Source: Hyphomicrobium sp. (GTDB taxonomy: Bacteria > Pseudomonadota > Alphaproteobacteria > Rhizobiales > Hyphomicrobiaceae). Taken from it: a stretch of DNA of 64,000 nucleotides. Shown piece after piece: positions 17,587 to 25,952 of this stretch; within the stretch, counting starts at the first letter, position 1; each line of letters begins with the position of its first letter. A model generated the notes under the pieces. It saw only the letters and a program-made list of their open reading frames with translations. It was not told the DNA's origin and did not search any database. Made by a program: the position numbers and the translations under genes. Where the stretch lies: positions 206,328 through 270,327 of the forward strand of contig RXJH01000005.1 of the NCBI GenBank assembly GCA_003987725.1, given 5' to 3'.

Positions 17587-19302
17587 TTGGAAACCAAGAC
17601 GTTCGCTGACCTCGGGCTTTCGCCCAAGGTTCAAGCAGCCATTACGGCTGCGGGTTACGTCAGCCCCACACCGATTCAAGCCGCCGCCATTCCGGTTGCC
17701 GTCACCGGCAGAGACGTGCTCGGCATCGCCCAGACGGGCACCGGCAAAACGGCATCGTTCGTCCTTCCGATGATTACGCGCCTCGAAACGGGCCGCGCAC
17801 GGGCGCGAATGCCACGTTCACTGATCCTCGCCCCGACGCGAGAGCTTGCCGCCCAGGTCGCGCAGAGCTTCGAAAAATACGGCGTCAATCACAAGCTACA
17901 GGTTGCGCTCCTCATCGGCGGCGTCTCGATGGACGATCAGGTGAAGAAACTCGACCGCGGCGTCGACGTTCTAATCGCGACCCCGGGCCGCCTGCTCGAT
18001 CATTTCGGGCGCGGACGCGTCATGCTTATGGGCGTCGAAATCCTCGTCATCGACGAAGCCGACCGCATGCTCGACATGGGCTTCATTCCGGACATCGAAA
18101 AGATCTGCAAGCTGCTGCCGCCGCGGCGTCAGACGCTGTTCTTCTCGGCGACGATGCCGCCGGAGATCACGCGCCTCGTCAATCAGTTTCTAAACAATCC
18201 CGAGCGCATCGAAGTCGCCAAACCCGCGACGACCGCGAAGACCATCACGCAGAATTTCGTTTATTGCCCGAACGGCGAAGACTGGGCGAAGCGCGAAGTC
18301 CTTCGTGACCTGATCCGGGGCAACAACGTCAAGAACGCCATCATTTTCTGCAACCGGAAGCGCGATGTCGCCGTCCTTCATAAATCGCTGACGAAGCACG
18401 GCTTCAACGCCGGCGCACTTCATGGAGACATGGACCAGGCGAGCCGCATGGAAACGCTCGACAAGTTCCGTGCGGGCGAAATCATGCTCCTCGCGGCGTC
18501 CGACGTCGCAGCGCGCGGCCTCGATATTCCGGAAGTCTCCCACGTCTTCAATTTCGACTTGCCGTGGGCCGCCGACGACTACGTCCACCGCATCGGCCGC
18601 ACGGGCCGCGCCGGGCACGAGGGACACGCCATCTCGCTCGTCAGCCCCGACGACCTGAAGCTCTGCAAGGACATCGAAAAGGTAACGGCCGAAGCGCCCG
18701 TTTGGCTTGGCGATGCTCCGAGCGAAGAGGATTTCGCAAGTGCCGGAAAACGTCGCCGCGGACGCGGTGGACGCGGCCAAAGCTCAGGCTCCGACAAATC
18801 GCGTCGGCAATCGCAGGGCTCGCAGCGCGGCGGTCGCACCGGGGAACATCACGCCCGTTCCTCCCAACATGCAGCGCGGCCAGCCGAACAGGGCCCACAG
18901 CAGCCGGAACAACGGCAGCATCGTCAGCCGCAACATAAAACGGCTCAGCCCGATCAGCATCACGCCGAGGCCGCCGAGCATCCCCATCAGGAGCGCAGAC
19001 GCACACCCCGCCCCGAAAGAGCGCCGCAACCCGAGTACGCCGAGCAGCCGAAGCGGTCTTCCGAGAACGCCCGGCGCCCACAGCGTCCGCGACCGGCTCC
19101 GGCAGTCGATGCATGGACTGATGAGCCGGCACCCGCGCAACGGACGGCTCGCCATGACCGGCCCGAAAGGCGGGAAGCTCCAAAGGAAGCCCCGCGTAAG
19201 CAGCAGCCGCACAAGGCTGACGAGCGATTGGGCTTTGCCGAGAACGTCCCCGCGTTCATGCGCAAGCCGTCCCGGCCCCTGAAAGTCCCCGGACGCGGCT
19301 AA
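17587..19302 (+). CDS. DEAD-box ATP-dependent RNA helicase, RhlE-like, with long basic tail
   Basis: A cytoplasmic RNA helicase of 571 residues. The core has the Q motif (FADLGLSPKV..GYVSPTPIQ), Walker A AQTGTGKT, PTRELA, the ATPase box in VIDEADRMLDMGF, SAT, and the C-terminal RecA-fold motifs ALHGDMDQ, ARGLDIP and HRIGRTGRAG. After about residue 395 comes a 175-residue low-complexity tail rich in Arg, Gln, Pro, His and Glu, starting RRRGRGGRGQ, probably an RNA-binding or RNP-association region. Such helicases act in ribosome assembly and RNA decay and are often cold-induced. The TTG start at 17587 puts METKTFADLGL at the N-terminus as in homologues; about 295 bp of untranslated or promoter DNA lie upstream. 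Confidence 0.93.
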   Translation: METKTFADLGLSPKVQAAITAAGYVSPTPIQAAAIPVAVTGRDVLGIAQTGTGKTASFVLPMITRLETGRARARMPRSLILAPTRELAAQVAQSFEKYGVNHKLQVALLIGGVSMDDQVKKLDRGVDVLIATPGRLLDHFGRGRVMLMGVEILVIDEADRMLDMGFIPDIEKICKLLPPRRQTLFFSATMPPEITRLVNQFLNNPERIEVAKPATTAKTITQNFVYCPNGEDWAKREVLRDLIRGNNVKNAIIFCNRKRDVAVLHKSLTKHGFNAGALHGDMDQASRMETLDKFRAGEIMLLAASDVAARGLDIPEVSHVFNFDLPWAADDYVHRIGRTGRAGHEGHAISLVSPDDLKLCKDIEKVTAEAPVWLGDAPSEEDFASAGKRRRGRGGRGQSSGSDKSRRQSQGSQRGGRTGEHHARSSQHAARPAEQGPQQPEQRQHRQPQHKTAQPDQHHAEAAEHPHQERRRTPRPERAPQPEYAEQPKRSSENARRPQRPRPAPAVDAWTDEPAPAQRTARHDRPERREAPKEAPRKQQPHKADERLGFAENVPAFMRKPSRPLKVPGRG

Positions 19303-19323
19303 AGCCAACCCTAAAGCCGGGGC

Positions 19324-19749
19324 TCAGCGTCTCTTGGGTTTGGCGGCAGGCTTCGCCGTTTTGGCCATGGCCGATCGGCCCTTCGTGCGTGCCGACTTGG
19401 CCTTGCGGTCTGATTGCGAAGCAGCTTGCCTAGCTGCCGCGACCGAAGCGGAGGCCCAGTCGCGCAGCTCCTCCGCCTCGTCAAGAAGACGCTCGGGAAG
19501 CAGCCAATAGGAATGCAGCTCCGCGCGGCCGTTCTTCGTCATGTACGAAAACGCGCGCGAGCGCTCCGCCTCGAACTGCGGCCGTGTCGTTTCCGACGTT
19601 TTGAGGTAGATCGCCCCGTCATCGATGATGGCGAAGAAGGTGCCCTCGAAATAGACGCCGACACCGCCGAACATGCGCCGCCCGGAAACCGGACCGGCAT
19701 GCTCCAGCGCATCCTTCAGAATTTGCAGAATTTCGTCATTGGCGGACAT
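19324..19749 (-). CDS. TfoX/Sxy N-terminal domain protein
   Basis: A 141-residue protein whose first 100 residues fit the TfoX_N domain: LKDALEHAGPVSGRRMFGGVGVYFEGTFFAIIDDGAIYLK, then FSYMTKNGRAELHSYWLLPERLLD. The last 35 residues are an Ala/Lys/Arg-rich tail. In gammaproteobacteria TfoX/Sxy controls competence genes, but the free-standing N-terminal domain found widely in alphaproteobacteria has no settled role. It follows sufA by 23 bp on the same strand and so lies at the end of the suf run; whether it belongs to iron-sulfur metabolism is unknown. Confidence 0.87.
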   Translation of the reverse strand: MSANDEILQILKDALEHAGPVSGRRMFGGVGVYFEGTFFAIIDDGAIYLKTSETTRPQFEAERSRAFSYMTKNGRAELHSYWLLPERLLDEAEELRDWASASVAAARQAASQSDRKAKSARTKGRSAMAKTAKPAAKPKRR

Positions 19750-19772
19750 GACCGATCATGCCCGCATTCGCA

Positions 19773-20144
19773 TCAAGCCTCTGCGGGAGCAAATCCCGGC
19801 GGCGTTGCCGGTTCGAGATTGACGCTCTCGCCACACCCGCATGCGCTCTTCTGGTTCGGATTGTTGAAAACGAACTGCGAAGAAAGCTTGTCGGTCTTAT
19901 AGTCCATCTCGGTGCCGAGCAGATACATCATCGCCGCCGGATCGATCAGCACGACCGCGCCCTTTTCCTCGATGATCTCGTCGAACTTCCCGATCTCTTC
20001 AGCCCACGTCATGGTGTATTCCATGCCCGCGCAGCCGCCCTTCTTAATGCCGATCTTGAGGGCTTTGACGCCAGGCTTCTGGGCGATCAGCGCAGCGACG
20101 CGCGCCGCAGCGGCATCGGTCAACGTCATGACTTTTGGCATCAT
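19773..20144 (-). CDS. sufA: Iron-sulfur cluster assembly accessory protein SufA (HesB/IscA family)
   Basis: An A-type carrier that takes Fe-S clusters from the SufBCD scaffold to apo-proteins. It has the three conserved cysteines of the family: one in KKGGCAGMEY and two in the C-terminal SACGCGES. The body (TLTDAAAARVAALI, then LLGTEMDYKTDKLSSQFVFNNPN) is standard. A tail of about 14 residues rich in Pro and Ala follows the CGCG motif. I set the start at the ATG at 20144 (123 residues); tandem ATG at 20141 or ATG at 20129 are possible and no ribosome site decides. It is downstream of sufT in the suf run and 23 bp before the TfoX-like gene. Confidence 0.9.
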   Translation of the reverse strand: MMPKVMTLTDAAAARVAALIAQKPGVKALKIGIKKGGCAGMEYTMTWAEEIGKFDEIIEEKGAVVLIDPAAMMYLLGTEMDYKTDKLSSQFVFNNPNQKSACGCGESVNLEPATPPGFAPAEA

Positions 20145-20234
20145 TCTAAGCGAGGGCACGCGAGCCTCCGTATTTTCGAGTCGTGGCAACAGCCACAGTA
20201 TATGGGAATTCGTCCGCCAAAAGCGAGGGTGTCC

Positions 20235-20726
20235 TCAAAACATGCCGACGGCAAGGCGCGCCTCATCCGACATACGGCTTTGATCCCAAGGCGGATCGAA
20301 CACGATAGAGACCTTCGTCTGCGCGACCCCGGGGACCGCATTAACGGCATTCTCGACCCAAATCGGCATTTCGCCGGCAACAGGGCAGCCGGGCGCCGTC
20401 AGGGTCATGTTGATCGCGACGTTGCGATCGTCGTCGACCTCGACCTTGTAGATCAATCCGAGCTCGTAGATGTCAGCCGGAATTTCGGGATCATAAACGG
20501 TCTTCAGCGCTGCGATGATATCGTTCGTCAGCCTGTCGATCTCTTCCGGCGGCAACGCCGTCGCCGTTGCCGATCCGCGTTTCTCCTCCGACGTCGCAAT
20601 TTCCGGCCCGGAATCCAGCGTGGGATCGGACGCGAGGCCACCGTCAGGTGGCGTTGGCGACGGCGCGTCGAGCGCTTCAACCGCCTGCTTCACCGCTGCC
20701 CGGTCGTCGATCTGCTTCCCGTCCAT
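20235..20726 (-). CDS. sufT: SUF system Fe-S assembly protein SufT (MIP18/DUF59 family)
   Basis: A 163-residue MIP18-type protein that helps mature Fe-S proteins. The domain begins near residue 60 and shows DPEIPADIYELGLIYKVEV, the cysteine motif LTAPGCPVAG and the C-terminal FDPPWDQSRMSDEARL, all hallmark blocks of SufT-like proteins in alphaproteobacterial suf operons. The first 60 residues are a Pro/Ala/Ser-rich leader unlike the compact family core, probably disordered. The start lies 11 bp after the sufS stop, so the two are co-transcribed and perhaps translationally coupled. Confidence 0.9.
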   Translation of the reverse strand: MDGKQIDDRAAVKQAVEALDAPSPTPPDGGLASDPTLDSGPEIATSEEKRGSATATALPPEEIDRLTNDIIAALKTVYDPEIPADIYELGLIYKVEVDDDRNVAINMTLTAPGCPVAGEMPIWVENAVNAVPGVAQTKVSIVFDPPWDQSRMSDEARLAVGMF

Positions 20727-20737
20727 GCGGAAGCTCC

Positions 20738-22021
20738 TTAAGCGAAAAGGTCATGCGCCTTGGTGAGCGCGGTAACGAGCGCATCAGCCTCGGCTTTTGT
20801 GTTGTACAACGCGAAAGAAGCGCGGCAGGTTGCAGAAACCCCGAGGCGCTCCATCAGCGGCTGCGCGCAGTGATGACCGGCCCGGATCGCAACACCCGAC
20901 CGGTCGATGATCGTCGAAACGTCATGCGGGTGCAGGCCATCCATCGTGAACGAGAAGATCGCGCCTTTTCCGGGAGCCGTCCCGTAAAGCTTCAGCCACG
21001 GCAACGCGCCGAGGCGCTCAGCCGCGTAAGCGCCAAGCTCCGCTTCGTAGCGCGAGATCTTTTCGCGGCCGATCTGCATCATATAGTTGAGCGCCGCGCT
21101 CAAACCGACGGCCTCGACAATGGCTGGAGTGCCGGCTTCGAACCGGTGCGGCGGCTGATTATAGGTTACGTTGTCGACCGTCACGTGCTCGATCATATCG
21201 CCACCACCCTCGTAGGGCGGCATGGCGGCTAGATGTTGCCGTTTCGCATAGAGCACGCCGATACCCGACGGCCCATAGGTCTTGTGGCCGGTGAACACGT
21301 AGAAATCCGCATCGAGATCACGAACGTCGACGCCCATATGAACGGCCGCCTGACTACCGTCGATAAGCACCGGAACGCCTTTCGCATGCGCGATCCGAAT
21401 GATCTCCTTCACCGGATTGATCGTGCCAAGCACGTTCGACATGTGCGTAACGGCAACGATCTTCGTGCGCTTCGTGATCAGGCTTTCGAGCTTGTCGATC
21501 ATCAGCTCGCCGCTGTCGGTCATCGGCGCCCACTTCAGAACGGCGCCCTTCCGCTCGCGCAGAAAGTGCCAGGGCACGATGTTCGCGTGGTGCTCCATGA
21601 TCGTGACGAGGATCTCGTCACCTTTGTCGATCCGCGGCTCCCCGAACGAACGCGCGACGAGATTGATGGCGCTCGTCGCATTGCGCGTGAAGATGATCTC
21701 GTCCGCGTGCTCGGCATTCAGAAAACGGCGAACCGTCTCGCGTGCCGCTTCATAGTGCTCCGTCGCGGTGTTCGACAGGTAATGCAGCCCGCGATGCACG
21801 TTCGCGTATTCGAAACGATAGGCGTGATCCATCGCCTCGATGACGGAGAGCGGCTTCTGCGCCGACGCCCCGTTGTCGAGATAGACGAGCGGACGATCGT
21901 TCACCTCGCGAAAGAGGATCGGAAAATCCGCGCGAATGCGCTCGACATCGTAGGGCGCACCGGTCAGGCCGGCCTGCGATGCCGTGCTTCTCGCTACATC
22001 GATCGACGTTTCGCGTCCCAT
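20738..22021 (-). CDS. sufS: Cysteine desulfurase SufS (class II)
   Basis: A PLP enzyme that removes sulfur from cysteine for cluster assembly. The 427 residues show the class II (SufS) pattern: DFPILFREVNDRPLVYLDNGASAQKP near the start, the PLP lysine in FTGHKTYGPSGIGVLY, and the active-site cysteine in SATCRASFALYNT after RAGHHCAQPL. A short N-terminal extension of about 25 residues precedes the enzyme core. sufD ends 4 bp upstream and sufT starts 11 bp downstream. A second, different cysteine desulfurase is encoded at the head of the same cluster. I see no SufE gene in the window, which SufS normally needs as sulfur acceptor. Confidence 0.95.
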   Translation of the reverse strand: MGRETSIDVARSTASQAGLTGAPYDVERIRADFPILFREVNDRPLVYLDNGASAQKPLSVIEAMDHAYRFEYANVHRGLHYLSNTATEHYEAARETVRRFLNAEHADEIIFTRNATSAINLVARSFGEPRIDKGDEILVTIMEHHANIVPWHFLRERKGAVLKWAPMTDSGELMIDKLESLITKRTKIVAVTHMSNVLGTINPVKEIIRIAHAKGVPVLIDGSQAAVHMGVDVRDLDADFYVFTGHKTYGPSGIGVLYAKRQHLAAMPPYEGGGDMIEHVTVDNVTYNQPPHRFEAGTPAIVEAVGLSAALNYMMQIGREKISRYEAELGAYAAERLGALPWLKLYGTAPGKGAIFSFTMDGLHPHDVSTIIDRSGVAIRAGHHCAQPLMERLGVSATCRASFALYNTKAEADALVTALTKAHDLFA

Positions 22022-22025
22022 GTAC

Positions 22026-23369
22026 CTATCCGTGCCGTGAACGGCCGAGCCACTGCATCGCGTACGATGCGAGCGCCTCTCTCAGCCCCTCATGTTCCAC
22101 CTTGTCAAGCGCCTCACCAATGAACGATTCGATCATCAACGCGCGAGCTTCCTTTTCGGGAATTCCGCGCGAGCGGCAGTAGAAGAGCAGATCGGGATCG
22201 AGTTCCGCGCTCGTCGTACCGTGACCGCATACGACATCGTCCGCGTAGATCTCGAGTTCCGGCTTGGAATCAAACTCGGCATCCTCCGACAGCATCAAGG
22301 CTTGCGACATCTGCTTGCCGTCGGTCTTCTGCGCGTCGGGCCGAACGATGATCTTGCCTTGGAACACGCCGCGGCCATGGCCGTCGAGCACGCCCTTGAA
22401 CAGCTCCCGGCTCTCACAATGCGGCACCGCATGGTCTACGACGAGCGTCGTATCGACGTGTTCCGAATGACGCGCGAGATACGCGCCCGAAAGGTCGAGC
22501 TTGCTGCCCTCGCCATTGAACAAAACGTTGATGCCGTTACGGGCAAAACCGAGACCCGACGAGAACTGGAAGCCGCGATAGCTTGCATCAGCCGCGAGCC
22601 GCACCTCCCAATTCGAAAGATGCAGCGACTTGCCTTCATCGACCGCCACCTTGACGTGATCGAGGGTCGCGCCCTTTCCGACGGACACCTCGGTCAGGGT
22701 GTTGAGATGCGCGTCGCGCACGGCGCCCGGCAGCACGATGTCGGCTTCGATGAGCGTCGCGCTCGCGCCTTCGCCGGTGTTGATCAGATTGCGGACCGTA
22801 ACCGCATTCGCCTCCGACCCGGCACGAACGAAGATCATGAGAAGCGGCTTGTCGACCGCCACGCCCTTGGCAACCTCGACGATAGCCCCGTCCGTCATGA
22901 AAGCCGTGTTGAGTGCTTCGACCGCGTCTCCGCCCTCCGGCGTAGAAGCCAACCCGGCAAGAACCTCTTCAGAAGCTGACTGCAACGCCTTGCCGATCGT
23001 CGAGATCGTCAACCCTGCCGCATCGGCAGTATCGCTCAAGCCTGCGCGATAGTGGCCATTTACGAACACGATCCGATGCGCATCGACGTGAGCCAGCGGT
23101 CCGAGGGCAACGATAAGCTCGGCAATCGTCAGCGGCGTCTTATCTTCGACGGCCGCCGGCAGCACCTCTTTCAGGTTGGCGCGAAGATCAGTGTATTTCC
23201 ATTCTTCGATACGCCGGTGCGGAAGCCCGAGCCCACTGAAGGCTCCGATGGCCTGCGCACGGCGCGCCTGCACCGCGGCGCTACCCGGAAGCTTCGCCGC
23301 CGCCACCTCGAAACTCTCCGAGATGGCCTGCTCCGCCTTGGTCTTCATAACTGCTACGTTCATGTTCAC
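22026..23369 (-). CDS. sufD: Fe-S cluster assembly protein SufD
   Basis: Scaffold subunit that partners SufB and SufC. The 447-residue protein has the family blocks [17 protein letters not shown] near residue 55, the beta-helix repeats ([30 protein letters not shown]) and the conserved C-terminal [34 protein letters not shown]. The start is either GTG at 23369, overlapping the sufC stop in a GTGA arrangement, or ATG at 23363, with AAGG upstream of both. Either way sufC and sufD are tightly coupled. sufS follows 4 bp after the stop. Confidence 0.95.
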   Translation of the reverse strand: MNMNVAVMKTKAEQAISESFEVAAAKLPGSAAVQARRAQAIGAFSGLGLPHRRIEEWKYTDLRANLKEVLPAAVEDKTPLTIAELIVALGPLAHVDAHRIVFVNGHYRAGLSDTADAAGLTISTIGKALQSASEEVLAGLASTPEGGDAVEALNTAFMTDGAIVEVAKGVAVDKPLLMIFVRAGSEANAVTVRNLINTGEGASATLIEADIVLPGAVRDAHLNTLTEVSVGKGATLDHVKVAVDEGKSLHLSNWEVRLAADASYRGFQFSSGLGFARNGINVLFNGEGSKLDLSGAYLARHSEHVDTTLVVDHAVPHCESRELFKGVLDGHGRGVFQGKIIVRPDAQKTDGKQMSQALMLSEDAEFDSKPELEIYADDVVCGHGTTSAELDPDLLFYCRSRGIPEKEARALMIESFIGEALDKVEHEGLREALASYAMQWLGRSRHG

Positions 23370-24121
23370 GCTGCCTTGTTGGTATATTCAGCGTAGCCGG
23401 ATTTCTCGAGTTCGAGCGCCAGCTCCTTGCCGCCCGTTTTCTGAATACGGCCGTCCGCGAGCACGTGGACCTTGTCCGGCACGATGTAATTCAAGAGCCG
23501 CTGATAATGCGTGATCACGAGAAACGCGCGATCCGGAGAGCGGAGCGCGTTGACGCCTTCCGAGACGATCCTCAACGCGTCGATGTCGAGGCCGGAATCG
23601 GTCTCGTCGAGCACGCACAGCGTCGGCTCGAGAAGCCCCATCTGCAGGATTTCCGATCGCTTCTTTTCGCCGCCCGAGAACCCGACGTTGACGGGCCGCT
23701 TCAACATCTCGATATCGATATTGAGCTTCGCGCCCTTCTCCTTCGCGAGCTTCAGGAAGGCGGGCGTCGTCAGCTCCGCCTCGCCGCGTTTCTTGCGAAT
23801 GGAATTGAGCGCCGTGCGGAGGAACGTGAGGCCCGCGACGCCCGGAATTTCCATCGGATATTGGAATGCGAGGAACACGCCCTTCGCGGCACGCTCGTCA
23901 GGCTCCATGTCGAGGATCGACTCGCCATTCCACAGAATGTCGCCGTCCGTGACTTCATAGCCGTCGCGTCCCGCGAGCACATAAGCAAGCGTCGACTTGC
24001 CTGAGCCGTTCGGCCCCATGATCGCGTGAACTTCACCCTTCGGCACCGTGAGCGAAAGCCCCTTGAGGATCTCCCGATCCTCGTCCTCGAGCTTCACATG
24101 CAGATTTTTGATTTCGAGCAT
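23366..24121 (-). CDS. sufC: Fe-S cluster assembly ATPase SufC
   Basis: An ABC-type ATPase that drives cluster assembly on SufBD; it is cytoplasmic and has no membrane part. The 251 residues carry Walker A GPNGSGKS near residue 37, the signature [14 protein letters not shown] near 150, Walker [17 protein letters not shown] and the switch histidine in [27 protein letters not shown] is the SufC-type Q-loop region that contacts SufB/D. The stop overlaps the sufD start; the small membrane-protein gene at 24124 ends 2 bp upstream, so the run is continuous here. Confidence 0.96.
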   Translation of the reverse strand: MLEIKNLHVKLEDEDREILKGLSLTVPKGEVHAIMGPNGSGKSTLAYVLAGRDGYEVTDGDILWNGESILDMEPDERAAKGVFLAFQYPMEIPGVAGLTFLRTALNSIRKKRGEAELTTPAFLKLAKEKGAKLNIDIEMLKRPVNVGFSGGEKKRSEILQMGLLEPTLCVLDETDSGLDIDALRIVSEGVNALRSPDRAFLVITHYQRLLNYIVPDKVHVLADGRIQKTGGKELALELEKSGYAEYTNKAA

Positions 24122-24123
24122 TT

Positions 24124-24504
24124 TTAGTTAGCCTTCGTTACTATTGCAGAATGGCCGACAACCTCTGCCGACATGACCAAACCATAAAGAAGCGCAGCAA
24201 TTGTTGGAGTGACGGTTCCGAACGCCAGTCCGAGCCACGTCGCACCGCGATAAAGCCAGCGCCAGGACGCATAGACCGACGCGACCGGAATCGCGCAAGC
24301 GAGGAAAATCAGCGTCCCCAAGAACAAACGCGGCGGCGGTATCCCAGGCTCAATACCGTTGAACGCTGCGACGAGGACCTGGATCACCGGCAGCAAAACA
24401 ATCGCGAATGCGATGCCACTCGCAACCGTCAAGGCGGCGTTGGCCCAACGCGCCCAGCGCGGCGGGGCCTCGTGCTGCGAGACTGGAAAATTCGTTGCGC
24501 TCAT
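24124..24504 (-). CDS. Small membrane protein in the suf run, unknown function
   Basis: A 126-residue protein with membrane stretches at about residues 25-45, 60-80 and 93-113, and a short polar N-terminus ([14 protein letters not shown]). I do not recognise a family. The ATG at 24504 is preceded by GGAG and GAGG within 13 bp. It starts 4 bp after the stop of the next small membrane protein and ends 2 bp before sufC, so it belongs to the same transcript. Its place between sufB and sufC genes hints at a link to cluster assembly or simply at an operon insertion; nothing in the sequence (no cysteines) suggests metal binding. Confidence 0.7.
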   Translation of the reverse strand: MSATNFPVSQHEAPPRWARWANAALTVASGIAFAIVLLPVIQVLVAAFNGIEPGIPPPRLFLGTLIFLACAIPVASVYASWRWLYRGATWLGLAFGTVTPTIAALLYGLVMSAEVVGHSAIVTKAN

Positions 24505-24508
24505 CGCC

Positions 24509-24781
24509 TCAACTCCGATCCCCGCCCCAGCGCCAACCCCACTCCCCGTTCGTCTTCGCTTTCGCAAACAACGAAAAGACGACAACGACGGCGAGTGCGA
24601 GCGCCAAACCTAGACCGACTTCCCAAAGCGGATGCGCAGCCCCGCCGTGGATCGGCAAAACAAAGAGCCGGAGCACCGCAAGCAACACCACGACCAATGC
24701 CAGCGTCGAAACCCATCCCTTCCAGTTGATGGGGGTCGCTCCGTAGCCGTAGCTCTTCGGCTTGAACCAATAGTCGGTCAT
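24509..24781 (-). CDS. Small membrane protein with W-x-GW N-terminus, unknown function
   Basis: A 90-residue protein. It opens with MTDYWFKPKSYGYGATPINW followed by KGW and two membrane stretches at about 25-43 and 53-72, ending in a Trp-rich polar tail. Small proteins with a similar WFKPKxYGYGATP opening occur in alphaproteobacteria, as far as I recall, without a known role. The ATG at 24781 has GAGG 5 bp upstream. It is translationally adjacent to the membrane protein at 24124-24504. Upstream lie the two opposite-strand genes that separate this part of the cluster from sufB. Confidence 0.72.
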   Translation of the reverse strand: MTDYWFKPKSYGYGATPINWKGWVSTLALVVVLLAVLRLFVLPIHGGAAHPLWEVGLGLALALAVVVVFSLFAKAKTNGEWGWRWGGDRS

Positions 24782-24930
24782 GGCCTCACCTCAACGTTCT
24801 GACCGGAACGCCGTACGGTCCGCTGTTTCCCGCCGACCACAGCCCCGTAAACAAACGATCTCGGGACGTTGACGGAAAAAACGGGACCATGCAGCACTGC
24901 CCCCGGGGTCGGGAGGAATGAATTCAGACC

Positions 24931-25380
24931 ATGCTGCGAGTATCGGGGTGCATCTTTGCGCTCGCAATTTTGAGCGGTTGCTCCTCGGCGATGGGGCCTG
25001 ACGCGAGCCTGCGCGTACCGGCGCAGGCGAGTGCACCGGGCCCTGCCTTGAACATGTATTGGCCGTGCCTCATCGAAATCCCGACGCCCGACGTCCTGAA
25101 AGAGCGCTACTCGGTCATCGTCGATGGCAACACCGTCGGCGACATCGGACGCTGCGAGTATCGGCGCTTCGAGGTCGCGTCCGGACGTCATGAAATCAAA
25201 GTCAAATCGCCCATGCTGCTTGTCGACCTCGCGGGCGCCTTCGGATTGAAGGGGCCGTATTACACGGTTCCGCCCGGCGCCCCGATCTACATCCGGTTGT
25301 CGTTCTTCAAATATGTCGAATACCGCGAGGTCCCCGCCGAGGAGGGCATTCGCGAAATCACCGACATGGCCAAAAATTGA
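24931..25380 (+). CDS. Small lipoprotein, DUF2846-like, opposite strand inside the suf run
   Basis: A 149-residue protein with a lipoprotein signal: MLRVSGCIFALAILSGCSS, lipobox LSGC at residues 14-17. The mature part has the pattern of DUF2846-like envelope proteins, a small beta domain with YSVIVDGNTVGDIGRCEYRR, then VASGRHEIKVKS and IYIRLSFFKYVEY, as in PEGA-type folds. Two further cysteines could form a disulfide. The ATG at 24931 follows a GGAGG about 15 bp upstream. The next gene on the same strand, 27 bp on, encodes a related-looking exported protein. Both lie between sufB and the rest of the suf genes but run the other way. Confidence 0.75.
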   Translation: MLRVSGCIFALAILSGCSSAMGPDASLRVPAQASAPGPALNMYWPCLIEIPTPDVLKERYSVIVDGNTVGDIGRCEYRRFEVASGRHEIKVKSPMLLVDLAGAFGLKGPYYTVPPGAPIYIRLSFFKYVEYREVPAEEGIREITDMAKN

Positions 25381-25407
25381 GGCCGAAGCAAAGGGAGCGA
25401 GCCCAAA

Positions 25408-25821
25408 ATGAAAACCACCTTCGCCATCGCCGGACTTGCGACGATGCTCGCCCACGGCGCCCAAGCCGGCGAGCTTTATATCGTCTCGCGGTGCGCACCT
25501 ATCTCTCTGCTGACCGGATTTATCGCCGAAGATCCGTTCGCCCCTTCGAGCCCCATTTTCGTCGATGGAAAGCGCTTGGGCGAATTGCGTGTCTGCGACG
25601 CCCTTCGCACCTCCGTACCGCCGGGCAAGCACAATGTGCGCGTGAAGCTCGCAGGGAAGAGCGACTACGGTATCTCCAGTGATGCCGGCATGGACGTTAT
25701 TGCTGGAACTGCACCGATCTACATCGTGATGTACAGCAACAGCTTCACCGGCGCCGACGCCGTGGACCCCCAAAGTGGCCGGCAATTTCTCTCCGACGTC
25801 CGAACCGCGCGCGGAAAATAG
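25408..25821 (+). CDS. Small exported protein, relative of the preceding lipoprotein
   Basis: A 137-residue protein with a Sec signal (MKTTFAIAGLATMLAHGAQA, cleavage before GEL). The mature part resembles its neighbour: IFVDGKRLGELRVCDALRTS, then VPPGKHNVRVKLAG and APIYIVMYSNS, in the same order, so the pair probably arose by duplication and divergence, one lipidated and one soluble. GGGAG lies about 11 bp upstream of the ATG. The stop is 131 bp from the sufB stop, which converges. Function unknown; a periplasmic beta-sandwich binding role is an inference only. Confidence 0.72.
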   Translation: MKTTFAIAGLATMLAHGAQAGELYIVSRCAPISLLTGFIAEDPFAPSSPIFVDGKRLGELRVCDALRTSVPPGKHNVRVKLAGKSDYGISSDAGMDVIAGTAPIYIVMYSNSFTGADAVDPQSGRQFLSDVRTARGK

Positions 25822-25952
25822 CTTGCCGCTGGTCATGCCATCGCCCTCTCGGTCGCGGGAGCTGACGACGCCAATCCACCACACGTCGCGCGGCGAGCCT
25901 GAAAGCTCCCGCACCACGTCGGCCGATACTGGTGTCCGCTTACTCACGATGC

